Shown piece by piece: positions 27,940-36,171 of a DNA stretch of 38,723 bases (position 1 is its first letter; each line of letters starts with the position of its first letter). Source of the DNA: Ignavibacteriota bacterium. Lineage in GTDB: Bacteria; Bacteroidota; Ignavibacteria; UBA10030. The translations under genes were made by a program, and so were the position numbers. Location of the stretch: assembly GCA_003142575.1 (NCBI GenBank), contig PLMS01000031.1:56213-94935 (forward strand), written 5' to 3'. The notes under the pieces are model-generated. The model was not told the DNA's origin. It did not search any database and saw nothing but the letters and a program-made list of their open reading frames with translations.

Positions 27940-28419
27940 ATGAAGTTTATCAAATCCACCATAGTTCTTTCGGTTGTCATCATCCTGAGTTCCGTTGATT
28001 GGAATGGTTGTAGTGGTTATTATATTCAATTTGGGGCCAACTCGGACGAATCCGAGGCAATAGACGATTCGAACCAACCGCCTCCATCGGGCCCTATTAT
28101 TACAGACCCTATGCCCTATCCGGATCCGGTGTGGCCGCGTCCCCCAAGACCAGTTCATCCTCCTCATCCGGTTGAGCCTCCATACATTCCACCAAGCCAT
28201 ATTGGAGCTCTTCCACCGAAATCCGGAACAGAACTCCCCGCCGATCCTCATCGTCAATCAGGGGACCAGCGGCCATCCAATCCCGGTCAAAGCACTGGTG
28301 GCCGTACTGAATCGCCGCCGTCAAGAACTTCCTGGAGTCCTGCTCCTGCTCCGGCGCCACAAAATCCACCCGCGAGCTCGACTTCAAATACTCGCACAAG
28401 CGGTTCAACGCGCAGATAA
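27940..28419 (+). CDS. Proline-rich secreted protein/possible lipoprotein, unknown function
   Basis: Signal-like MKFIKSTIVLSVVIILSSVDWNGC then Pro-rich low-complexity PPPSGPIITDPMPYPDPVWPRPPRPVHPPHPVEPP; start at internal ATG 27940 preferred over 27850. Confidence 0.5.
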   Translation: MKFIKSTIVLSVVIILSSVDWNGCSGYYIQFGANSDESEAIDDSNQPPPSGPIITDPMPYPDPVWPRPPRPVHPPHPVEPPYIPPSHIGALPPKSGTELPADPHRQSGDQRPSNPGQSTGGRTESPPSRTSWSPAPAPAPQNPPASSTSNTRTSGSTRR

Positions 28420-28489
28420 AAGGACTATACGAAATGTTTCGCTTTTCTGAATTCCATGTAAAAGAATTTTTCCTAAAGGATCTTCCGAT

Positions 28490-29995
28490 ATGAACACAAT
28501 TGCATTGGAGCAAACAATCATGATGACAATTCTCAACAGAACGTGGAAAGGAGCCATACTCCTCTTCACTATTTCACTCGAAGTAGCTTTCGCTCAGCAC
28601 GACACTTCGCAACAACTACCGGCGCGCATTGCGGGATCGATTCTTGTCAACGGGCATTCACTCGACTATCTGCGAGAGTTGACCGACGGATTTGGCGGCC
28701 GCGTTTCCGGTTCTGCCGCTTATCAGCGAGCATCGGAATGGGCTGCCGATCAGTTTCGCGCAGTCGGAGTGAAGGATGTAAAACTCGAATCTTTTACGCT
28801 GCCGAACGGCTGGGAGCGCATTTCTGCCCGCGCCCGTATGATCGCTCCGCTGGACCGACCGCTTCAGGTGCATTCGTACGGTTGGGCTCCGTCGACTCCT
28901 CCGGAAGGCATAAAAGCGGAGGTCGTCTACGTGCGCCATATCTTATCGCAGGATGAAATCAAGCTGCAGGCTAGCAAGATCAAAGGCCGTATCGCTCTTA
29001 TCAACGGCGAAAGTTTTTACCAGGACGAACAATTCCTGGACAGCAAGTATATCGCTTCAAAGCGTCTTCTCAAAGAACTCGGCGCGCTCGCAATGCTCGT
29101 GCGCGGCTCGGCGAATAATAATGTTACTTCAAGTTGGGACGATGTGTGGGGAGGAATGCTCGAGCCGCTTCCGATACTGGAGATCGGGATGGAAGACGGA
29201 AAACTCATCGAGCGTTCCTTAAGGAAAGGTCCCGTGACCATTGAGCTTCAATGTGCAAATAGAGTGACCGGACCCGTCCAGGTGAATAATGTCGTCGCTG
29301 AAATCCGCGGGCGCGAAAAGCCGGACGAATGGATTCTCGTAAGCGCGCATCTCGACTCCTGGGATCAAGGAACCGGGGCACAAGATGACGGCAGTGGCTG
29401 CGCAATGGTGCTGGAGGCCGCCCGTGCCATCACTCAGCTCAATACTGCTCCACGCCGCTCCATCCGGTTTGCGCTGTGGGGAGGCGAAGAACAGGGTTTG
29501 CTTGGATCGAGGGACTATGTTCGTTTGCACGCTTCAGAAATGGGCAAGTGCATTGCGGCCATCACTACGGGTCTGGGCGCCGGTCTTCCGCAAGGGTGGA
29601 TCGTCAGAGGAAACGACGATCTGAGGAAAGCAGTGCGGCCTCTTGATCAGTCCTTAATCGGCCTGGGCGGTGATGGGTTAAAAACAGAAGTGAAATTCGA
29701 GGAATTGTCAAGCTGGGAAACATTCTTTCTCTCCGGCATTCCAACATTAGACCTCTGGACGGATGCGACGTACTACTGGGATATTCATAACAAACCGGGG
29801 GATACGTTTGACAAAGTCGATTCTCATAATCTTGCCGCCGGAACGGCTATTGCAGCTAACACCGCCTACTGGATTGCCGAACAACCTCAGGTGATAGCAC
29901 CGCATCTTGATCAAGCGGCGGTGGAAAAGATTCTTAAGAGCGCGGGAGTCTACGACCGGATCAAGGATCTGCGGGAACTGGGGATTGTAAAATAG
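28490..29995 (+). CDS. M28-family peptidase-like protein (carboxypeptidase Q-like)
   Basis: VSAHLDSWDQGTGAQDDGSGCAMVLEAAR, FALWGGEEQGLLGS, HNKPGDTFDKVD; secretion signal; one metal-ligand position is atypical (see findings). Confidence 0.88.
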   Translation: MNTIALEQTIMMTILNRTWKGAILLFTISLEVAFAQHDTSQQLPARIAGSILVNGHSLDYLRELTDGFGGRVSGSAAYQRASEWAADQFRAVGVKDVKLESFTLPNGWERISARARMIAPLDRPLQVHSYGWAPSTPPEGIKAEVVYVRHILSQDEIKLQASKIKGRIALINGESFYQDEQFLDSKYIASKRLLKELGALAMLVRGSANNNVTSSWDDVWGGMLEPLPILEIGMEDGKLIERSLRKGPVTIELQCANRVTGPVQVNNVVAEIRGREKPDEWILVSAHLDSWDQGTGAQDDGSGCAMVLEAARAITQLNTAPRRSIRFALWGGEEQGLLGSRDYVRLHASEMGKCIAAITTGLGAGLPQGWIVRGNDDLRKAVRPLDQSLIGLGGDGLKTEVKFEELSSWETFFLSGIPTLDLWTDATYYWDIHNKPGDTFDKVDSHNLAAGTAIAANTAYWIAEQPQVIAPHLDQAAVEKILKSAGVYDRIKDLRELGIVK

Positions 29996-30795
29996 TGCCG
30001 ACGATCCTGACCGTTACAAACCTTACCAAACGATTCGACGACTTTACTGCCGTCGACGCCATCTCGTTCAGCGTCGAGCGGGGTGAAATCTTCGCGTTCC
30101 TCGGGCCAAACGGCGCCGGCAAGACAACAACCATCAGGATACTGATCACTCTGCTTGCGCCAACGAGCGGAGAAGCAAAGATTGAAGGATACGATGTAGT
30201 TCGTCATCCTGCCGAAGTCCGGAGGCTTATCGGATACGTGCCGCAAATGATTTCCGTCGACGGAATGTTGACGGCATATGAAAACCTGATGCTCATGGCC
30301 CGGCTCTATGATATTCCTTTCCGTGAGCGCAAGGAGCGCATACAGGAAATTTTGAAATTCCTGGACTTGGAGGACCATGCGCGTGCACTGGTACGAACAT
30401 ATTCGGGAGGGATGATCAGGAAACTGGAGATCGGGCAAACGATGCTTCATCATCCACGGATTTTATTTCTTGACGAACCCACCACCGGCCTTGACCCAGT
30501 CGCGAAACAAAACGTCTGGGATCATTTGCTGGAGCTTCACGATAAGTTCGGAACGACGATTTTCTTCTCGACGCACAACATGGACGAAGCGGAAGACGTC
30601 TGTACCAGAGTCGCAATTATGAACACCGGCAAGATTGCAATTATCGGCACTACTTCCGAGCTAAAAGAAAAGACCGGCAACTCCGAAGCGACTCTTGAAG
30701 ATTCTTTCGTTTTCTTCACGGGAAATTCTCTTCGCGAGACAACCAATTTCCGCGAAGTGCGAAGTGCAAGACGGGCAGAACGAAGACTAGGATGA
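29995..30795 (+). CDS. ABC transporter ATP-binding protein (DrrA-like, ABC-2 export type)
   Basis: Walker A FLGPNGAGKTTT, signature YSGGMIRKLEIG, Walker B RILFLDEPTTGLDP, H-switch STHNMDEAE; GTG start overlaps TAG of M28 gene. Confidence 0.95.
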   Translation: MPTILTVTNLTKRFDDFTAVDAISFSVERGEIFAFLGPNGAGKTTTIRILITLLAPTSGEAKIEGYDVVRHPAEVRRLIGYVPQMISVDGMLTAYENLMLMARLYDIPFRERKERIQEILKFLDLEDHARALVRTYSGGMIRKLEIGQTMLHHPRILFLDEPTTGLDPVAKQNVWDHLLELHDKFGTTIFFSTHNMDEAEDVCTRVAIMNTGKIAIIGTTSELKEKTGNSEATLEDSFVFFTGNSLRETTNFREVRSARRAERRLG

Positions 30796-31577
30796 ACCCC
30801 GTGCCAAAGTATATTTCACAAGTTCTCACAAAGTCGTATGTGATGGCCGAAATGGAAGTGCGCAAACTTCTCCACGACCCCACGGAACTCGCTACGCGCG
30901 CGGTACAACCGATTCTCTGGCTCGGTATCTTCGGAGAAGCAATGAGCAAGGCGCGGGCGATCCCCACGCAAGGATTCACGTACATGCAGTTTATTACACC
31001 CGGTATTCTGACTCAATCGATAACGTTCGTTGCGATTTTTTACGGCATCTCGATCATCTGGGAAAGGGATATGGGGCTGCTTCAGAAAATCCTCGTAACA
31101 CCGACCCCGCGTCTTGCGCTGGTGTGGGGAAAAATGATCTCGGCAGGCGTGCGTGGGTTGAGCCAGGCGGTCATCGTCTTTCTCTTTGCCCTGATTCTGC
31201 AAATCCACCTTCAGCTGACACTCTTCTCCATAACCGGTGTCATCATCCTCACCATGCTTGGAGCAGGATTTTTCACCGGACTGTCTATGATTATTGCAGC
31301 TCTCGTCAAAACGCGCGAACGGTTCATGGGTATAGGTCAGGTAATTACGCTTCCTCTCTTTTTCGCTTCGAACGCGATCTACCCTATCAACATCATGCCG
31401 GAATGGCTGCAAGTAGTCGCAAACGTCAATCCACTCAGCTATATGGTGGATGGCTTGCGCGCATTGCTGGTGACTGGCGATTTCTCTCAACTTCCTCTAG
31501 ACATCGTCGTTCTCTTCGCCGCCACCCTCGGCATATCATTCGCTAGTGCCTATTTGTATCCGAAAGTTATCGAATGA
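30792..31577 (+). CDS. ABC-2 type transporter permease (DrrB-like)
   Basis: Six-TM hydrophobic profile; FMQFITPGILTQSITFVAIFYGISIIWERDMGLLQKILVTPTPR and NPLSYMVDGLRALL; ATGA overlap with ATPase gene. Confidence 0.93.
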   Translation: MNPVPKYISQVLTKSYVMAEMEVRKLLHDPTELATRAVQPILWLGIFGEAMSKARAIPTQGFTYMQFITPGILTQSITFVAIFYGISIIWERDMGLLQKILVTPTPRLALVWGKMISAGVRGLSQAVIVFLFALILQIHLQLTLFSITGVIILTMLGAGFFTGLSMIIAALVKTRERFMGIGQVITLPLFFASNAIYPINIMPEWLQVVANVNPLSYMVDGLRALLVTGDFSQLPLDIVVLFAATLGISFASAYLYPKVIE

Positions 31578-31780
31578 TTCTCTTTGCACTCTTGTCTTCG
31601 GGAGTATAGCTTCCTCCACGAAATTACAATACAACCTGATTCTTATTATGAAATGATGTTGCGAAGATTTATGGAGCCGAGAGGAAATATTTTTCGTTAA
31701 CCAAACATATCTTAAACTTTACACATACATATTGCATCTAACACGAAATTGGTCCATTGCACTAATAAAGAGGGTTTCAT

Positions 31781-32626
31781 ATGTCAAGATGGAAATTTAG
31801 AATGTATGTAAAAGCGACGGCTTTTTCATTTTCATTGCTCCAGACAGTGGTCATTTCGGGGTGTTCCTCGACAAAAGAATTGAACAGCGAATCGTTAAGC
31901 GGGACATATGTTGTCGACGGCCTTGCCGATAAATGGAACGGAAAGAAAATGCTGGATCTAAAAGACTCGGGATTATTGGTCGGCATTCAAAACGACGCGA
32001 GCAATGTTTATGTCTGCCTCATGTCCACCGATAGAACGACAGAACGGCGGATGACTGCAGCGGGAATGATTGTTTGGATCGAACCTGAACATGGGAAGAA
32101 ATTTGGAATTCATTACCCTCTCCCAATGGGCAGGTCTTCAGTTGCCGAAGGGGGCGGCTCTTCCGGTTATCGTACCGAGATGGAGATATTGGGACCTGAA
32201 AAAGATGCGATAACCCAGAGCTCAATACTGACATCCGAAAGCGATTACGGTATTGCTGCTGCATTCCGCGATTCGTCCGGGCTTGCTGTTCTTGAATTGA
32301 AAATTCCGCGCAAAGCAAAACAAGAACCCTATGGAGCCAGCACCGACAACACTTTGAGTATGAATATCGAATCGGGGAAGATCGAAATGCCTTCCGGCGG
32401 AAAACGTCAAGGTGAAAGTATGGGCGGCGGGGGAAGACGAAGGCACGGCGGCAGCACGCCGAACAGTGAAACGCCGCCGACAGGTGGCAGTATGCCGGGG
32501 AACGAAGGGACGCACGGCGGCGGTTACTCTGGCGGTGGAGGAGGAAATTCCGGAGGACACAGCGGCGAAGGAAGAACTTCATCCGAGCCAATTTCTCTGA
32601 GTCTTCGTGTCCATCTTGCGCAGTAG
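31781..32626 (+). CDS. Lipoprotein with CBM9/DOMON-like N-terminal domain and Gly-rich C-terminal region
   Basis: Lipobox-like VISGCSS; VDGLADKWNG...LVGIQNDASNVYVCLMSTDRTTERRM...IVWIEPEHGKKFGIHYPL; GGGGRRRHGG...GGGYSGGGGGNSGGHSG. Confidence 0.75.
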   Translation: MSRWKFRMYVKATAFSFSLLQTVVISGCSSTKELNSESLSGTYVVDGLADKWNGKKMLDLKDSGLLVGIQNDASNVYVCLMSTDRTTERRMTAAGMIVWIEPEHGKKFGIHYPLPMGRSSVAEGGGSSGYRTEMEILGPEKDAITQSSILTSESDYGIAAAFRDSSGLAVLELKIPRKAKQEPYGASTDNTLSMNIESGKIEMPSGGKRQGESMGGGGRRRHGGSTPNSETPPTGGSMPGNEGTHGGGYSGGGGGNSGGHSGEGRTSSEPISLSLRVHLAQ

Positions 32627-32681
32627 CACATAACACATTGAACCTCATCCTTGATCAGCGAATAGTCGGTGCGTTGCCGCA

Positions 32682-35513
32682 ATGAAGAAGAGTGTTGCGA
32701 TATTTCTTTTCTTCCTTATTCCGGCGACGCAGGCACAAAACATCTCAGTGCATGGAATTATTCAGGACTCAAAAAAGATACCGCTCTTTGCTGTAGATAT
32801 TCGCGCTATCAACCTTCAGGATACTACAAAAACCTTTTTTGCCATAACCGAACAGAGTGGATATTTCTTTTTCTTGCTGGCCGAGTCACATCAATATCGT
32901 CTGGAGGCAACGTACATCGGCTATCAAAAAATCGTGAAAACAATTTCTGTCGATAAACACTCTATCGACGTGGGTACGTTGACCATGAAGGAAATTCCCA
33001 TCACTGTGAGAGAAGTCGTCGTCGAAGGCAATGTTCCGGCTGCTGTGCAGAATGGTGACACAACAGAATTTATCGCACGTGCTTTCAAAACCAATCCTGA
33101 CGCGGTTGTAGAAGACCTTATAACGAAGATGCCGGGCATTACAGTGAGTAGTTCAGGTACCGTGAGTGTCGGAGGCGAGACGGTACAACGTGTTCTCGTA
33201 GACGGTAAACCTTTCTTTGGCGACGATCCCACCATGGCATTACGAAATTTACCCGCTGAAGTCGTTGAGAAAATTCAGGTTTTCGATCAAATGAGTGATC
33301 AGGCACAGTTTACAGGATTCGATGATGGTCAATCCGTGAAAGCAATGAATGTCATTACCCGCTCTGCAAATGCACATTCAGAATTTGGAAAATTCTCCGC
33401 CGGATACGGAGATGATGATGGCCGTTATATAGTCGGCGCGGCGCTCAATAAATTTGACGGCGATTCCAGGCTTTCTCTTGTTGGATTAACGAACAATGTG
33501 AACCAACAAAACTTTACTGCGCAGGATGTTCTCGGCACCGGACCAGGTTCGAATACATCGCAGAGGCTTCCTGGAGGACGGCGATCTTCATCGACGGGCG
33601 GCGGCGGGGGACAGGGTGGACGTTCCCCGGGCAGTCAGTTCTCTTTCGGTGGAGGCGGCGGGAGCGCCAATAGCTTTTCCGCCGCACAAGCACAAGGAAT
33701 CAATACAACAAATATGATCGGCGGAAATTATATCGACAGTCTCTCTTCTCAAGTATTTGCGCAGGGGAGTTATTTCTTCAATCAGGTAAACAATGTGAAT
33801 GATCAGACAACGAACAGGCAATATTATGATGCAGGAAGTTCCGGAAGTCTTTATGATCAGCAGACAGATGCCGACAGCAAGAATTATAACCACCGGGCGA
33901 ACGCGCGCATTGTATATACCATGGACTCTTCGAATTCCATCATTGTCACACCGCAGCTTCTTTTTCAACAAAATCAAATATCCAACGTCTTGGATGCGAC
34001 AAGTTCTCTTGCAACGAACGTCCCTCTCAGCGAATCCCAGACCAACAATCAGACAGATGCGTCCGGACACAATCTTACGGGACATATTACTTTACGCCAC
34101 AAATTTGAACTTCCCGGAAGAACACTGTCCTTAGATTTTTCTCTATCGCATAATCAAAAATTGACAACAACACATTTTGATGCCATGACACAGCAAACGG
34201 GGGATTCAACTGCCGCCGATACTTCGAACGACCAAGCACATTCGACAACGCTCGGGTACAGCATTTCTCCAACAATCACCTACACAGAGCCGATAACCTT
34301 CAATAGTCAATTGCAACTGACATACAACGCCTCGTATTCAAGAAATACCGCAGATATAAGAACATATAATTTCAATGCACTGCGGCAACAATATTCGGAT
34401 TTCGATACGCTGCTCTCCAATGTGTATGAAAATGAATATATCACGCAGAGTGCAGGCATGGGTTATCGAATTCGGGGAGATGGACTGAATGCGATGGCTG
34501 GATTCTCCGTCCAATCTGCAGAATTGAAAAACGATCAAACATTTCCATTTACAGGAAACATTTCAAAATCATTTATCGATTACCTTCCCAATGCACTTCT
34601 TAGCCTTGCGCTGAGTGCGCATGAAAATTTGCGTGTGATGTACCGCGCGTCTACACGGCCGCCGAACATTACACAATTACAAAATGTTATCAACAATTCA
34701 AACCCGTTGCTGCTCACATCCGGTAATCCTGATTTGCAGGAATCGTATACTAATTCTCTTAATGTTCGGTATTCGATTACGACTCCCCAAAAAGCCAGAA
34801 GTATGTTCCTCATGCTCTCTGCAACATTTACGAACGAGTACATCGGCAACGCGACAACTCTTGCGACGCGTGACACCGTGCTTTCTGATGGAACAAAATT
34901 AGCACAGGGCTCTCAGTTAACTATTCCCGTCAATCTCAACGGATATGCAAACGTTCGTTCATTCTTTACCTACGGTTTTCCAGTAAATTTTCTCAGCAGT
35001 ATGTTGAACTTGAGTACGGGGTTCACGTATACACGCACACCGGCTGAAATAAATTCTCTTTTAGATATGACAAACACATATGCCATCACTCAGGGATTCA
35101 CGCTTGGAAGCAACATTAGTCCTGAAGTCGATTTCACTCTTGCATACTCAGGCAGCTACAATATCAGCCGCACGAAGCTGCAGCCGGATCAAAACAGCAA
35201 TTATTATTCACATACGGCGAGCTTCAAGTTCAATTGGATTTTTTGGAATGGGATCGTATTCAGAAACGAACTGAACAGCACGGTCACGAGCGGCCTTTCC
35301 AGCGGATACGACCAGAATATTCTCTTGTGGAATATGAGTTTTGGAAAGAAATTTCTTTCGAACCAGCGCGGAGAATTGAAATTAGGCGTGTCCGATCTGC
35401 TCGGTCAAAATAAAAGCATCACCCGCAACATTACCGATACCTACACAGAAGATGTAAGGAATACTGCTTTGACACGGTATGTCATGCTTACATTTACATA
35501 CACGTTAAGATAA
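32682..35513 (+). CDS. Outer membrane beta-barrel family protein (TonB-receptor-like, carboxypeptidase-regulatory-like N-terminus)
   Basis: ISVHGIIQDSKKIPLFAVDIRAINLQDT; VVEDLITKMPGITVSSSGTVSVGGETVQRVLVDGKPFFGDDPTMALRNLPAEVVEKIQVFDQ; Gly-rich loop; barrel C-terminus VMLTFTYTLR. Confidence 0.9.
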   Translation: MKKSVAIFLFFLIPATQAQNISVHGIIQDSKKIPLFAVDIRAINLQDTTKTFFAITEQSGYFFFLLAESHQYRLEATYIGYQKIVKTISVDKHSIDVGTLTMKEIPITVREVVVEGNVPAAVQNGDTTEFIARAFKTNPDAVVEDLITKMPGITVSSSGTVSVGGETVQRVLVDGKPFFGDDPTMALRNLPAEVVEKIQVFDQMSDQAQFTGFDDGQSVKAMNVITRSANAHSEFGKFSAGYGDDDGRYIVGAALNKFDGDSRLSLVGLTNNVNQQNFTAQDVLGTGPGSNTSQRLPGGRRSSSTGGGGGQGGRSPGSQFSFGGGGGSANSFSAAQAQGINTTNMIGGNYIDSLSSQVFAQGSYFFNQVNNVNDQTTNRQYYDAGSSGSLYDQQTDADSKNYNHRANARIVYTMDSSNSIIVTPQLLFQQNQISNVLDATSSLATNVPLSESQTNNQTDASGHNLTGHITLRHKFELPGRTLSLDFSLSHNQKLTTTHFDAMTQQTGDSTAADTSNDQAHSTTLGYSISPTITYTEPITFNSQLQLTYNASYSRNTADIRTYNFNALRQQYSDFDTLLSNVYENEYITQSAGMGYRIRGDGLNAMAGFSVQSAELKNDQTFPFTGNISKSFIDYLPNALLSLALSAHENLRVMYRASTRPPNITQLQNVINNSNPLLLTSGNPDLQESYTNSLNVRYSITTPQKARSMFLMLSATFTNEYIGNATTLATRDTVLSDGTKLAQGSQLTIPVNLNGYANVRSFFTYGFPVNFLSSMLNLSTGFTYTRTPAEINSLLDMTNTYAITQGFTLGSNISPEVDFTLAYSGSYNISRTKLQPDQNSNYYSHTASFKFNWIFWNGIVFRNELNSTVTSGLSSGYDQNILLWNMSFGKKFLSNQRGELKLGVSDLLGQNKSITRNITDTYTEDVRNTALTRYVMLTFTYTLR

Positions 35514-35786
35514 TCCCCCCAACAAAGAGACAGGCACAACGAATTAATTCCTGAAAACGCGGATAAGGTCTTCTCCTGCCTCGATATCAACACCAGAGTC
35601 TTTGTATGTAGTCATGTGAGTTTCATCATCTGAGATTAAGATTGGGATAGGATAGCTGATTTTTTAACGTTGAACAAGGAAAGAACGATTCTTCAGTACA
35701 AAAAAACGCGTATAGATTTACTTGTTCTTTTTTTACAGCTTCCCTATATTGTAGAAAGATTTTTATGATACTCAGAGAGAGGGACA

Positions 35787-36161
35787 ATGATCATAAATCG
35801 ATTTCCTTGGGCGATACTATTGTCCTCAGTTCTCACTCTGCACTGTTCATCAACAAAACCTCTTTCAGAAGCGGAAAAAGCCAAATTGGACCCACCGTTG
35901 CTGCATTTGCTTACCGGTAAACCTATACAAGAAAACCGACTTGATATTTTAACACGGTCGGATGGAACAAAAGAATATGCAGTCATTGTTCAATCAGAAC
36001 ACCCAGAAGCTATTCGCGCACTAGGAATCACCGTAAGCAGTGTTTTTGGAGATGTCATTGTGGTTCACGTCACTCTTGAAGAGTTAAAAAATATCGTATC
36101 ATTACCTACAGTTCAGGCTGTACGAACCGGATCAAGAAGAACTATCCAGCAGCATCATTAA
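35787..36161 (+). CDS. Small lipoprotein resembling a stand-alone subtilase propeptide
   Basis: Lipobox-like VLTLHCSS; LSEAEKAKLDPPLLHLLTGK...RSDGTKEYAVIVQSEHPEAIRALGITVSSVFGDVIVVHVTLEELKNIVSLPTVQAVRTG aligns along its length with the N-terminus of the downstream S8 protein. Confidence 0.8.
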   Translation: MIINRFPWAILLSSVLTLHCSSTKPLSEAEKAKLDPPLLHLLTGKPIQENRLDILTRSDGTKEYAVIVQSEHPEAIRALGITVSSVFGDVIVVHVTLEELKNIVSLPTVQAVRTGSRRTIQQHH

Positions 36162-36171
36162 AAAGGCTCCT

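Noticed and set aside
27841-28257. Minus-strand ORF of 138 aa and 134-aa ORF at 28109-28513
   Set aside because: Arg/Trp-rich translations without signal or family features, opposite to the proline-rich ORF; most likely antisense artefacts.
29950-30453. Minus-strand 167-aa ORF over the ABC ATPase gene
   Set aside because: Antisense to strong Walker A/B-containing CDS; no domain features.
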